Below are positions 23,190 through 32,397 of a stretch of DNA of 64,000 nt, piece after piece. Position 1 is the first letter of the stretch; every line of letters begins with the position of its first letter. The notes under the pieces are model-generated. The model worked only from the letters and a program-made list of their open reading frames with translations. It had not been told where the DNA came from and searched no databases. Position numbers and translations under genes: made by a program. The stretch is from Streptomyces lavendofoliae (lineage in GTDB: Bacteria; Actinomycetota; Actinomycetes; Streptomycetales; Streptomycetaceae). The stretch lies in the NCBI RefSeq assembly GCF_014649735.1, contig NZ_BMTP01000013.1:124001-188000 (forward strand). The letters run 5' to 3'.

Positions 23190-23951
23190 GTGACGGAGAC
23201 GGCTGCGGGAACCGACTGGCGGGCCTGGCAGGAGAGCTGGGACCGGCAGCAGGAGTGGTACATGCCCGACCGCGAGGAGCGGTTCCGGGTCATGCTCGAC
23301 ATGGTCGAGGCGTTCACCGGCCCCGCGCCGAGGGTCCTCGACCTCGCGTGCGGTACGGGAAGTATCACGAAGAGGCTCTTCGACCGGTTCCCGGACGCGG
23401 TCAGCACGGGTGTCGACCTCGACCCGGCGCTGCTCGCCATCGCCGAGGGCTACTTCGCCGGCGACGGGCGGGTGACCTTCGTACGGGCGGACCTCACCGA
23501 CCCGCGGTGGGTGGAGGCGCTGCCGTACGACTCGTACGACGCCGTCCTGACCGCCACCGCCCTGCACTGGCTCCGCGTCGAGCCGCTGGCCGCGCTGTAC
23601 GGGCAGCTCGGCGGCCTCGTCCGGGAGGGCGGCGTCCTCATGAACGCCGACCACATGAGGGACGAGGCCACGCCCCGGATCAACGCCGCCGAGCGCGCCC
23701 ACCGGCACGCCGCCATGGACCGCGCCAAGGAGGCCGGCGCCCTCGACTGGGCCGCCTGGTGGGACCTGGCCGCCAAGGACCCGGTGCTCGCGGCGCCCAC
23801 GGCCGAGCGGTTCGCGATCTACGGCGAGCACGCCGAGGGCGACACGCCCTCCCTCGACTGGCACACGCGCACCCTGCGGGAGGCCGGGTTCGCGGAGGCC
23901 AGGGCGGTGTGGTCGTCGCCCTCGGACGCGCTGGTGCTGGCGCTGAGGTAG
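23190..23951 (+). CDS. class I SAM-dependent methyltransferase
   Basis: 253 residues. Motif I is VLDLACGTGSITKRLF, motif II STGVDLDPALLAIAEG and motif IV AVLTATALHWL; the last is common in trans-aconitate-methyltransferase-like proteins. It acts on an unknown small molecule. GGAGG at 23180-23184 favours GTG 23190 over GTG 23187, which is only 2 nt away. A perfect 14-bp terminator follows. Confidence 0.87.
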   Translation: MTETAAGTDWRAWQESWDRQQEWYMPDREERFRVMLDMVEAFTGPAPRVLDLACGTGSITKRLFDRFPDAVSTGVDLDPALLAIAEGYFAGDGRVTFVRADLTDPRWVEALPYDSYDAVLTATALHWLRVEPLAALYGQLGGLVREGGVLMNADHMRDEATPRINAAERAHRHAAMDRAKEAGALDWAAWWDLAAKDPVLAAPTAERFAIYGEHAEGDTPSLDWHTRTLREAGFAEARAVWSSPSDALVLALR

Positions 23952-23968
23952 CGGCCGGGATCATGCGG

Positions 23969-24000
23969 AGGGGCGGTACGGGTGGACCCGTACCGCCCCT
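23969..24000. terminator. perfect 14-bp bidirectional terminator
   Basis: AGGGGCGGTACGGG (23969-23982) pairs fully with 23987-24000 around a TGGA loop. It sits between the convergent methyltransferase and ABC transporter genes. Confidence 0.85.
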
Positions 24001-24011
24001 TCACGCGTCCG

Positions 24012-24773
24012 CTACAGCACCTTCGACAGGAACGCCTTCGTCCGGTCGTGCCGCGGGTTCGTCAGGACGTCGCGCGGGTGGCCGGACTCGACCACCACAC
24101 CGCCGTCCATGAACACCAGCGAGTCGCCGACCTCGCGGGCGAAGCCCATCTCGTGCGTGACGACGACCATCGTCATGCCCGACTCCGCCAGGTCCCGCAT
24201 CACGTCCAGCACGTCGCCCACCAGCTCGGGGTCGAGCGCCGACGTCGGCTCGTCGAAGAGCATCAGCTTCGGCTCCATCGCCAGCGCGCGGGCGATCGCC
24301 ACGCGCTGCTGCTGGCCGCCGGAGAGCTGGGAGGGGTAGTTGCCGGACTTGTCGCCCAGACCCACCCGGTCCAGCAGCTTCAGCGCCCGCTCGCGGGCCA
24401 CGGCCTTGGACTCGCCCTTGACCTGGACCGGGGCCTCCATGACGTTCTCGGTGGCCGTCATGTGGGGGAACAGGTTGAAACGCTGGAAGACCATGCCGAT
24501 GTCCCGGCGCTTGAGCGCGACCTCGCTGTCCTTCAGCTCGTACAGCTTGTCGCCCTTCTGGCGGTAGCCGACCAGCTCGCCGTCGACGTACAGCCGTCCG
24601 GCGTTGACCTTCTCCAGGTGGTTGATGCACCGGAGGAAGGTCGACTTGCCGGACCCGGACGGGCCGATGAGGCAGAACACCTCACCCGGCGCCACCTCCA
24701 GGTCGATGCCCTTGAGGATGTGGGCCGCGCCGTAGGACTTGTGCACGCCCTCGGCCTTCACCATGGCGGTCAT
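24012..24773 (-). CDS. polar amino acid ABC transporter, ATP-binding protein
   Basis: 253 residues. Walker A GPSGSGKST, signature LSGGQQQRVAIARAL, Walker B LMLFDEPTSALDPE and the switch His in VVVTHEM are all present. It is of the GlnQ/GluA type that powers uptake of glutamate, glutamine or similar. Its ATG (24773) overlaps the permease stop in an ATGA, so the two are co-translated. Confidence 0.95.
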   Translation of the reverse strand: MTAMVKAEGVHKSYGAAHILKGIDLEVAPGEVFCLIGPSGSGKSTFLRCINHLEKVNAGRLYVDGELVGYRQKGDKLYELKDSEVALKRRDIGMVFQRFNLFPHMTATENVMEAPVQVKGESKAVARERALKLLDRVGLGDKSGNYPSQLSGGQQQRVAIARALAMEPKLMLFDEPTSALDPELVGDVLDVMRDLAESGMTMVVVTHEMGFAREVGDSLVFMDGGVVVESGHPRDVLTNPRHDRTKAFLSKVL

Positions 24774-26152
24774 CGCGCCACCTCCGGGCGTCGCAGGGTC
24801 GACAGATTGGCCTTGACCTTCTGCCACGGGGTCTGGGGGAGGTCGCGGAGCGATCCGCGGGCGTAACGCCGCTCCAGGTAGTACTGGCCGACGCTGAAGA
24901 TGCTCGTCAGGGCCAGGTACCAGAAGGAGGCGACGAACAGCATCTCCATCACCGCGTACGTACGGCCGGAGATGATCTGCGCGCTGCGCAGCAGGTCCGG
25001 GTACGAGACCACCGCCACCAGCGACGAGGTCTTCAGCAGGTTGATGAACTCGTTGCCGGTCGGCGGGATGATCACCCGCATGGCCTGCGGCAGCACCACC
25101 CGGCGCATGGTCTGCGCCTGGGTCATGCCGAGCGCGTGCGCGGCCTCCGTCTGGCCCTCGTCGACCGACTGGATGCCGGCGCGGACGATCTCCGCCATGT
25201 AGGCACCCTCGTTGAGGCCCAGGCCGAGCAGCGCCACGACCAGCGGGGTCATGACGTCCGTCATCTCGTCCTTGTAGATGAACGGGATCTCGAAGATGGG
25301 GAAGATCAGCGCGAGGCTGTACCAGAGCAGCAGCTGGACGTAGACCGGGGTGCCCCGGAAGACCCAGATGAAGAGCCAGGAAACACCGCCGGTGACCGGG
25401 TTCTTCGACATCCGCATCACGGCGAGGACGACACCGAGCACGAGACCGATGAGCATCGAGACGACGCTGATCATCAGCGTCCGGCCCGCGCCGGCGATGA
25501 TGTTGCCGTCGGTGATGTAGTCGCCGACCGTGTTCCAGTTGACGTTGCCGCCGGCGAAGGCGGACACCAGCCAGACCAGGAAGGCCAGCACGAGCGCGCC
25601 GCTGACGTAGCGCCCGTAGTGACGGACGGGTATCGCCCGGATCGGCTCGGCGGCGTCGCCGTCCTCCTTGGCGATCCGGGGGGTGCCCCCAGAGCCGCTC
25701 CCGGCCCCGTCGGCGTCCCCGGCGGGCTCCTTGGTCAGGCTCGTGACCACGGCGTCCCGGGGGGCCTTGTCGGCCGTGGTCTCGGCCGTGGTGCCGGGCG
25801 TGGCGTCGGCGGGCTTCGAAGCCGGTGCGGTTTCGGCGGTCGCGGGTTCCTGGGTGGTCTTAACGGCCTCGGCCGCGGTGGCGACCGTCGCGGTGGCCTC
25901 GGCCGCCTCGGCGGCCTTGGTCGCCCTGGTGGCCGCCGTCGCGCGCTTGGCGGGGGCCTTCTTGGCGGCCGTCGTCGCCTTGCGCGCGGTGGTGGTCTTC
26001 TTGGCGGCCGTCGTCTTGCGCGGCGTGGCCGCCTTCTTGGCCGCCGTCTTCCTCGGAGTCGTGGTCTTCTTCGCGGCAGCGGCCTTCGCCGGGCCGCTGC
26101 CGGAGTCCTCCGACGGGATGTCGGAGGATTCCGGGTTGAGCTTTTCAGTCAC
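24770..26152 (-). CDS. amino acid ABC transporter permease with histone-H1-like N-terminal tail
   Basis: 460 residues. The C-terminal 280 are a normal HisM/GlnP permease: several membrane helices, and the EAA loop EGQTEAAHALGMTQAQTMRRVVLPQAMRVIIPP. The first 165 residues are unlike the family: a Lys/Ala/Thr/Pro-rich stretch (AAKKTTTPRKTAAKK, ARKATTAAKKAPAKR) then acidic/Ala-rich sequence, resembling the tail of histone H1 or HupS. It should lie on the cytoplasmic side. GTG 26152 with AAAGG upstream is the start; no start nearer the first membrane helix has a better site. Operon: binding protein, permease, ATPase. Confidence 0.9.
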   Translation of the reverse strand: MTEKLNPESSDIPSEDSGSGPAKAAAAKKTTTPRKTAAKKAATPRKTTAAKKTTTARKATTAAKKAPAKRATAATRATKAAEAAEATATVATAAEAVKTTQEPATAETAPASKPADATPGTTAETTADKAPRDAVVTSLTKEPAGDADGAGSGSGGTPRIAKEDGDAAEPIRAIPVRHYGRYVSGALVLAFLVWLVSAFAGGNVNWNTVGDYITDGNIIAGAGRTLMISVVSMLIGLVLGVVLAVMRMSKNPVTGGVSWLFIWVFRGTPVYVQLLLWYSLALIFPIFEIPFIYKDEMTDVMTPLVVALLGLGLNEGAYMAEIVRAGIQSVDEGQTEAAHALGMTQAQTMRRVVLPQAMRVIIPPTGNEFINLLKTSSLVAVVSYPDLLRSAQIISGRTYAVMEMLFVASFWYLALTSIFSVGQYYLERRYARGSLRDLPQTPWQKVKANLSTLRRPEVAR

Positions 26153-26183
26153 GATGACTGCCTTTCACAGAGCGCGAGGTGGA

Positions 26184-27164
26184 TCACTTGCCGCCGTTGA
26201 TGACGGCCTTGTCGATCGCACTCTGCGAAGCACCCCACTTGTCCAGGATCTTCTGGTACGTACCGTCCGCGATGATCGCGTCCAGCGCTTCCTTCACCGC
26301 GTCGCGCAGCTGGGCGTTGCCCTTGTCGACTGCGATGCCGAACGGACCCGCGTCGACCGGCTCGCCGGCCACCTCGAACGCCTTGCCCGCGTCCGCGGTC
26401 TTCGCGACGTGGACGGCCACCGGGTAGTCGTTCAGGTCGGCGTCCGCGCCGCCCGACTTCACGCGGACCTGCGCCTCGGCGTCCGTGTCCGGGGTCTCGA
26501 TGGCGATCTTGGCCTTGCCGTCCTTCTCGCACTTCGCGGACTGCGCCTTGGCGGCGTCCGCGTACGTGGTGCCGAGCTGGACCGCGACCTTCTTGCCGCA
26601 CAGGTCGTCGAGGGTCTTGATCCCCTTGGGGTTGCCCTTCTTGACCAGGATGGCCGTGCCGGACTGGAAGTAATCGACGAAGTCGACGCCCTTGCCGGTC
26701 TTCTTGCCCTCGTCCAAGCCCTGCTGGCGGTCCTTGTTGTCCGTCATGCCGGACATCACGAGGTCGACGCGGCCCGAGTAGAGGGAACCGACGAGACCGT
26801 CGAACTTGCCGTTCTCGAACCTGAACGTCACGCCCAGCTTCTTGCCGAGCGCCTCACCGATCTCCGGGTCGATGCCGACGATCTTGTTGCCCTCCATGGA
26901 CTCCATGGGGGCGTACGCGGCATCCGTGCCGACCTTGACGACGCCGGACTTCTTGTACTTTTCGGGGAGCTTCGCGAACAGCGGGGCCGAGCTGCCCTGG
27001 GAGACGGCGCCCGAGTCCTTCGCCTTGCCGGCCTCGGTCTGGTCACCGCAGGCGGTCAGCAGCATGGAGCCGGCGACCGCGATCGCGGCGACCGCGGCTA
27101 TCCGGGACGTCCGGGACGTCCCGGGCTTCGCGGCGGTCGTACAGCGGGTGGTGCTTGCGGTCAT
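26184..27164 (-). CDS. amino acid ABC transporter substrate-binding lipoprotein
   Basis: 326 residues. A lipoprotein signal (IAAVAAIAVAGSMLLTACGD) anchors it outside the membrane. The fold is the family-3 solute-binding protein: VVKVGTDAAYAPMESMEGN, GIDPEIGEALGKKLGV and DLVMSGMTDNKDRQQG. It delivers a polar amino acid to the permease encoded 31 bp downstream. ATG 27164 has GGAGGAA seven bases upstream; the longer frame to 27401 is not coding. Confidence 0.94.
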   Translation of the reverse strand: MTASTTRCTTAAKPGTSRTSRIAAVAAIAVAGSMLLTACGDQTEAGKAKDSGAVSQGSSAPLFAKLPEKYKKSGVVKVGTDAAYAPMESMEGNKIVGIDPEIGEALGKKLGVTFRFENGKFDGLVGSLYSGRVDLVMSGMTDNKDRQQGLDEGKKTGKGVDFVDYFQSGTAILVKKGNPKGIKTLDDLCGKKVAVQLGTTYADAAKAQSAKCEKDGKAKIAIETPDTDAEAQVRVKSGGADADLNDYPVAVHVAKTADAGKAFEVAGEPVDAGPFGIAVDKGNAQLRDAVKEALDAIIADGTYQKILDKWGASQSAIDKAVINGGK

Positions 27165-27725
27165 GGTCGGGTTCCTCCGGCGGGTGAGGGAGTTGCCAAA
27201 GCGGACGAGCACGCACCATCGGGTGCTTCGACCGCGTGTGATTACGGCATCTTGCCATTCGGACTGGCCCGAACAGGGGGCCGCGCATGTCAAAATCGGA
27301 TAACGGGACACCCCCGAACCCCAACAGGCCGGTACATCAAGGCCGGACCTCTTACGGGTTTGCCTTCTTCTCGCCGGAAAATCTCCGGTTGATCTCGTCA
27401 TTCGGACGCGATAGCAGCCGCAAAACGGGCCGCGTACTGACTTGTCCAGAATTTCAGCTATGAGTCATGTCACCGGATCCCGGCTGTGGTCGGGGTCGAG
27501 GCTCATATGAGATACCGACTCGTCGACAGAGCGGTCCGTCCGGTAAGAAGGATCCTTACACCCCTCATCCGGGGCTCAGGGCGCGTGTGCGGCGCGCCCG
27601 ACGCGTACGTACCTCCCCTGCCCGGGCGGGCCAACCACCTGGCGCAGGCACGGACGCGGTGCCCGCCCACCCCTCCTCAACCAGGAGTGGCCACCCTCGA
27701 ACGAAATGACTTAAGGGGTCAACAC
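27165..27725. promoter_or_regulatory. long divergent control region, transporter / malic enzyme
   Basis: 561 bp without a gene, poorer in GC than its surroundings. Visible dyads: CTCATATGAG (27502-27511, perfect palindrome), AAGGATCCTT (27548-27557) set inside GTAAG...CTTAC (27543-27559), and a CCGGA...TCCGG hairpin near 27375. TTGACA occurs on the minus strand near 27291-27296 without a clear matching -10. The region must serve both the ABC operon and the malic enzyme gene. Confidence 0.5.
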
Positions 27726-28943
27726 ATGGCAGCGGAGATCGTCAATCCTCGCAGCGACAGTGACAACACCACCGAGAGCGGCGCCGACGAGCCCTTCGAT
27801 CCGGCGTTCGCGCTCCACCGCGGCGGCAAGATGGCCGTCCAGGCCACCGTCCCGATCCGCGACAAGGACGACCTGTCCCTCGCGTACACGCCCGGTGTCG
27901 CGAAGGTGTGCAGCGCCATCGCCGAGCAGCCGGAGCTCGTGCACGACTACACCTGGAAGTCCCAGGTCGTCGCCGTCGTGACGGACGGTACGGCCGTGCT
28001 CGGACTCGGTGACATCGGCCCGGAGGCATCCCTCCCGGTCATGGAGGGGAAGGCGATCCTCTTCAAGCAGTTCGGCGGCGTGGACGCGGTGCCCATCGCG
28101 CTCGCCACGACCGACACGGACGAGATCGTCGAGACCGTCGTCCGCCTCGCGCCGTCCTTCGGCGGCGTCAACCTGGAGGACATCTCGGCGCCCCGGTGCT
28201 TCGAGATCGAGCGCAGGCTCCAGGAGCGGCTCGACATCCCGGTCTTCCACGACGACCAGCACGGCACCGCCGTGGTCACCCTGGCCGCCCTGCGGAACGC
28301 CGCGAAGCTCACCGGCCGGGGTCTCGGCGACCTGCGCGCCGTGATCTCCGGCGCCGGCGCGGCCGGTGTGGCCATCGCGAAGTTCCTGCTGGAGGCCGGC
28401 CTCGGCGACGTGGCGGTCGCGGACCGCAAGGGCATCGTCAGCAGGGACCGCGAGGACCTCACGCCCGTGAAGCGCGAGCTCGCCGAGCTCACCAACCGGG
28501 CCGGGCTCTCCGGCTCCCTGGAGAGCGCGCTCGCCGGCGCGGACGTCTTCATCGGCGTCTCCGGCGGTACGGTGCCGGAGCCGGCGGTCGCGTCGATGGC
28601 GCCGGGCGCCTTCGTGTTCGCGATGGCCAACCCGAACCCGGAGGTCCACCCCGACGTCGCGCACAAGTACGCGGCCGTCGTGGCCACCGGCCGGTCGGAC
28701 TACCCGAACCAGATCAACAACGTCCTCGCCTTCCCCGGCATCTTCGCCGGCGCCCTTCAGGTGCGGGCCTCCCGCATCACCGAGGGGATGAAGATCGCGG
28801 CCGCCAACGCGCTGGCGGACGTGGTCGGTGACCAGCTGGCCGCCGACTACGTGATCCCCTCGCCGTTCGACGAGCGCGTCGCCCCGGCGGTCACGGCCGC
28901 CGTGGCCGCCGCCGCCCGCGCGGAGGGCGTCGCCCGCCGCTGA
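27726..28943 (+). CDS. malic enzyme (malate oxidoreductase, decarboxylating)
   Basis: 405 residues of the short bacterial malic enzyme class. LAYTPGVAKVC near residue 55 contains the catalytic Tyr, KAILFKQFGGVDAVPIAL and the metal-binding FHDDQHGTAVV are present, and the Rossmann glycines are in ISGAGAAGVAIAKF. It converts malate to pyruvate and CO2 with NAD(P). ATG 27726 follows an AGGGG-type ribosome site. It is a single gene, ending in a strong terminator. Confidence 0.94.
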   Translation: MAAEIVNPRSDSDNTTESGADEPFDPAFALHRGGKMAVQATVPIRDKDDLSLAYTPGVAKVCSAIAEQPELVHDYTWKSQVVAVVTDGTAVLGLGDIGPEASLPVMEGKAILFKQFGGVDAVPIALATTDTDEIVETVVRLAPSFGGVNLEDISAPRCFEIERRLQERLDIPVFHDDQHGTAVVTLAALRNAAKLTGRGLGDLRAVISGAGAAGVAIAKFLLEAGLGDVAVADRKGIVSRDREDLTPVKRELAELTNRAGLSGSLESALAGADVFIGVSGGTVPEPAVASMAPGAFVFAMANPNPEVHPDVAHKYAAVVATGRSDYPNQINNVLAFPGIFAGALQVRASRITEGMKIAAANALADVVGDQLAADYVIPSPFDERVAPAVTAAVAAAARAEGVARR

Positions 28944-28965
28944 CGCCAGGCCGGGTGCCCGCTCC

Positions 28966-29009
28966 AAGGGCCCCGTTCCGATCCCCACCGGGAGCGGGAC
29001 GGGGCCCTT
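28966..29009 (+). terminator. 15-bp hairpin after malic enzyme
   Basis: AAGGGCCCCGTTCCG (28966-28980) pairs with 28995-29009 with one G-T pair; the loop is 14 nt. It lies 23 bp after the stop codon. Confidence 0.8.
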
Positions 29010-29154
29010 CGGCGTACCGCCGGTCCTGGACTTTCCGCAGGGATCCTTGGACCGCCCGCCCAATGTTCGCCGGGGCTCTTCCGGAGGTTCACACGAGGCT
29101 GCTGTGATGCGCGCGCCACCCCACCCCGCGCAACGACAACACAGGAGGCGCCGC

Positions 29155-29736
29155 GTGAACCTGGTCGTCAACGGAGACGCCGAGAGCGGTCCCGGAGGTA
29201 CCGCCGAGCCCGTCGGGACGGTCACCGGCTGGCGGGTCGTGCAGGGCGCGCCCGCCCTCGTCGCGTACACCCTCGGCGGGGGATACCCCACCGCCGCCGA
29301 CCCGGGCCCCGCCCGGCGCGGGAGCCGGTTCTTCTCCGGAGGCACCTCGCCCCGCACCGCCCTCCTCCAGGACGTCGCCCTGCCCGCCGCCGGCACCACC
29401 GGCCACGCGGCCGTCGACGCCGGCCGGGTGCGGTACGCGGTGAGCGCCTGGCTCGGCGGCTACGCCTCCCAGGAGGACGGCGCCCGGCTGTCGGTGGAGT
29501 TCCGGGACGGCCGGGGCACCCCCGTCGCGCTCAGCGTGCTGGGGCCGGTGACGGCGGCGGAGCGCCAGGGGCGCACCGGGCTGCTGGAGCGCGCCGCCGG
29601 GTCGCTCGTGCCGCCCGGCGCCCGTACCGCGCGGGTGCTCCTCGTCCTCACCCGCACCGGCGGTGGCACGTCGAACGACGGCTACGCGGACGGGATCGCA
29701 CTCACGCTCACCGCGGCCACGGGGGTACGGACATGA
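29155..29736 (+). CDS. unknown beta-sandwich-like protein coupled to PhoD
   Basis: 193 residues. The start MNLVVNGDAESG followed by GWRVVQG is typical of galactose-binding/CBM-like beta-sandwich domains, and the remainder alternates short strands. There is no signal peptide, though its partner is exported by Tat; it could leave as a complex or act inside. GTG 29155 has AGGAGG six bases upstream and is clearly better than ATG 29107. Its stop overlaps the phoD start as ATGA. No function is known. Confidence 0.75.
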   Translation: MNLVVNGDAESGPGGTAEPVGTVTGWRVVQGAPALVAYTLGGGYPTAADPGPARRGSRFFSGGTSPRTALLQDVALPAAGTTGHAAVDAGRVRYAVSAWLGGYASQEDGARLSVEFRDGRGTPVALSVLGPVTAAERQGRTGLLERAAGSLVPPGARTARVLLVLTRTGGGTSNDGYADGIALTLTAATGVRT

Positions 29737-31289
29737 CGCTCGACCGACGCAACCTGCTCAAGGCCGCCGGCGCGGCCGGCGCGCTCAACCTGGTGTGGCC
29801 GCTGAGCGCCGGTCTGTCGCCCGCGCAGGCGCGCGAGGCCGCCGAAGCGCTCGGCGCCGACTACGACCCGGCGCCCTTCACCCTCGGGGTCGCCTCCGGG
29901 GACCCCCAGCCCACGGGCGTGGTGCTGTGGACGCGCCTCGCGCCCGAGCCGCTCGCCGCCGAGCAGCGGCTCCCGGAGGTGGTCGAGGTCGGCTGGGTGG
30001 TGGCGGAGGACCAGGCGCTGAGCCGGGTCGTGGCCCGGGGCACGGCGCCCGCCTCCGCGACGCTCGGCCACAGCGTCCACGTACCCGTGGGCGGGCTGGC
30101 CGCGGGGCGCCACTACTGGTACGCCTTCACCGCGCTGGGCAGGACCAGCCGGGTCGGCCGGACGCGGACCGCCCCGGCCGGCGCCGTCTCCCGCGTACGC
30201 TTCGCCGCCGCGAACTGCCAGGCCTTCCACGACGGCTACTACGCCGCCCACCGGGGCATCGCCCGCGAGGACGTCGACTTCGTCGTGCACCTGGGCGACT
30301 ACATCTACGAGCACGGCCCGGCCGGCGGCGACCACGTCCGGGACCACGAGGGGCCGGCCGTGCTCACGCTCGCCGACTACCGCCGCCGTCACGCCCTGTA
30401 CAAGGGCGACGCGTCCCTGCGCGAGGCCCACGCCGCGCACCCCTGGTTCCTCACCTGGGACGACCACGAGGTCGCCAACGACTACAGCGGTACCGGAGGC
30501 GGGGCGCCGTTCCTCCAGCGGCGGGCGGCGGCGTACCAGGCCTGGTACGAGAACATGCCGCACCGGGACGCCTCCGCCACCTCCGCGCTGCCCGACCCGG
30601 AGATCCACCGCGTCCGCCGCTGGGGCGACCTGCTGGAGCTCACCGTCCTGGACCTGCGCTCCCACCGGTCCGCGCAGAACCTGCCGAACGGCACCATCCT
30701 GGGCGCCGGCCAGAAGGACTGGCTCAAGGGGACCATCGACCGGGCGCCCGACTCCTGGCACGTGTGGGCCAACTCGATCATGCTCAGCCAGCTGCGGAGC
30801 CGGCCGGGCGGCCCGTACATGTTCACCGACCAGTGGGACGGCTTCCTCGCCGAGCGCAAGGAGGTCCTGAACCACGTCCACACCAGCGGCCTGGAGGACC
30901 TCGTCGTCATCACCGGCGACTGGCACTCGGCGTTCGTCGACGACATCCGCACCGACTTCGACGACACGTCCTCACCGCTCGTCGGCACGGAGTTCACGGC
31001 CCACTCGGTGACCTCGGGGGCGTACTCCGCCGACTGGAACGCGGCCAACGGCCCCCTCATGGGCAAGGCCAACCCCCACCTGAAGTACTTCGAGGGCAAT
31101 CGGTACGGCTACGACGTGTACGAGGTCACGCCGGAACGATTCAGCGCGCACATGCGGGTCATCGCCGACCGCCGAGACCCCGTCTCCCCCGTCACCACGC
31201 TCACCACCTTCCACGTGGACCGGGGCAGGCCCGGGTCGTACGAGGACCCGGCGACGAGGAACAGCCCGGCCCAGTGGCGCCGGGACTGA
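29733..31289 (+). CDS. phoD: PhoD-family alkaline phosphatase/phosphodiesterase, Tat-exported
   Basis: 518 residues. The leader LDRRNLLKAAGAAGALNL has the twin-arginine motif. The catalytic region shows VASGDPQPTGVVLWTRL, AAANCQAFHDGYY, VVHLGDYIYEHG and TWDDHEVANDY, then VITGDWHSAFV: the calcium/iron-binding set of PhoD. It releases phosphate from organic phosphates outside the cell; in Streptomyces phoD genes belong to the PhoP regulon, but no PHO box was identified here. ATGA coupling to the gene upstream. Confidence 0.9.
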   Translation: MTLDRRNLLKAAGAAGALNLVWPLSAGLSPAQAREAAEALGADYDPAPFTLGVASGDPQPTGVVLWTRLAPEPLAAEQRLPEVVEVGWVVAEDQALSRVVARGTAPASATLGHSVHVPVGGLAAGRHYWYAFTALGRTSRVGRTRTAPAGAVSRVRFAAANCQAFHDGYYAAHRGIAREDVDFVVHLGDYIYEHGPAGGDHVRDHEGPAVLTLADYRRRHALYKGDASLREAHAAHPWFLTWDDHEVANDYSGTGGGAPFLQRRAAAYQAWYENMPHRDASATSALPDPEIHRVRRWGDLLELTVLDLRSHRSAQNLPNGTILGAGQKDWLKGTIDRAPDSWHVWANSIMLSQLRSRPGGPYMFTDQWDGFLAERKEVLNHVHTSGLEDLVVITGDWHSAFVDDIRTDFDDTSSPLVGTEFTAHSVTSGAYSADWNAANGPLMGKANPHLKYFEGNRYGYDVYEVTPERFSAHMRVIADRRDPVSPVTTLTTFHVDRGRPGSYEDPATRNSPAQWRRD

Positions 31290-31322
31290 GACCCGCCCGG
31301 CCGGGAGGCTGACGCACGTCAC

Positions 31323-31351
31323 ACCGGTGCGCGGTTCCGCCGCGCACCGGT
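31323..31351 (+). terminator. 12-bp hairpin after phoD
   Basis: ACCGGTGCGCGG (31323-31334) pairs perfectly with 31340-31351 around TTCCG. It lies 33 bp after the phoD stop. Confidence 0.75.
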
Positions 31352-31371
31352 GCCGCCCTAACCTCAAGGTC

Positions 31372-32337
31372 ATGTTCGCTGCCTACGCCGCCCGAATCGA
31401 CCGCGACCAGCCCCTGAACGGCCTGGAGCTGGGCGAACGCCCCGCGCCCGAGGTACTTCCCGGCTGGACCACCGTCACCGTCAAGGCCGCCTCCCTCAAC
31501 CACCACGACCTGTGGTCGCTGCGGGGGGTCGGGCTCGGCGAGGACAAGCTCCCGATGATCCTCGGCTGCGACGCCGCCGGCCTCGACGAGGACGGCAACG
31601 AGGTGGTCGTCCACTCCGTCATCGGCCAGACCGGCCACGGCGTCGGTCCGGACGAGCCCCGCTCCATCCTGACCGAGCGCTACCAGGGCACGTTCGCCGA
31701 GAAGGTCGCCGTCCCCGCCTGGAACGTGCTGCCCAAGCCGAAGGAGCTGTCCTTCGCGGAGGCCGCGTGCCTGCCGACCGCGTGGCTCACCGCGTACCGC
31801 ATGCTCTTCACCAACGCGGGCGTGCGCCCCGGCGACTCCGTCCTGGTGCAGGGCGCGGGCGGCGGGGTCGCCACGGCCGCGATCGTCCTCGGCAGGGCGG
31901 CCGGGCTGCGGGTCTTCGCGACCAGCCGCGACGAGGCCAAGCGCAAGCGGGCGGTCGAGCTCGGGGCGCTGGAGGCGTACGAGCCGGGCGCCCGGCTGCC
32001 GCAGCGGGTGGACGCGGTGATCGAGACCGTCGGCGCGGCCACCTGGTCGCACTCGGTCAAGTCGCTGCGGCCGGGCGGCACGCTGGTGATCTCCGGCGCG
32101 ACGAGCGGTGACCGGCCCTCGCACGCCGAACTGACCCGCATCTTCTTCCTGGAGCTCAAGGTCGTCGGCTCGACGATGGGCTCGAAGGACGAGTTGGAGG
32201 ACCTGCTCGCGTTCTGCGCGGCGACCGGGGTGCGGCCGGTCATCGACGAGGTGCTGCCGCTGGACCGGGCGCGCGAGGGCTTCGAGAAGATGGCGGCCGG
32301 CGACCTGTTCGGAAAGATTGTCCTCACCACGTCTTGA
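31372..32337 (+). CDS. zinc-type alcohol dehydrogenase-like oxidoreductase (MDR family)
   Basis: 321 residues of the medium-chain dehydrogenase/reductase fold. LNHHDLWSLRGVG, MILGCDAAGLDEDGNEV and the nucleotide-binding VLVQGAGGGVATAAIVLGRA are clear. The structural four-cysteine zinc loop is absent, so it is closer to quinone-oxidoreductase-like members that use NADPH. The substrate is unknown. ATG 31372 begins the first strand. No clear ribosome site is seen. Confidence 0.87.
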   Translation: MFAAYAARIDRDQPLNGLELGERPAPEVLPGWTTVTVKAASLNHHDLWSLRGVGLGEDKLPMILGCDAAGLDEDGNEVVVHSVIGQTGHGVGPDEPRSILTERYQGTFAEKVAVPAWNVLPKPKELSFAEAACLPTAWLTAYRMLFTNAGVRPGDSVLVQGAGGGVATAAIVLGRAAGLRVFATSRDEAKRKRAVELGALEAYEPGARLPQRVDAVIETVGAATWSHSVKSLRPGGTLVISGATSGDRPSHAELTRIFFLELKVVGSTMGSKDELEDLLAFCAATGVRPVIDEVLPLDRAREGFEKMAAGDLFGKIVLTTS

Positions 32338-32397
32338 TGAGCCGTCAGGTCCGCTGATGGGATCTCCGGCACCGTCCACCGTGCCGGAGGTCCCGTC

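Noticed and set aside
29107..29154. ATG 29107 as start of the protein before phoD
   Set aside because: No ribosome site is present and the added residues are Arg/Pro/His-rich; AGGAGG six bases before GTG 29155 is far better.
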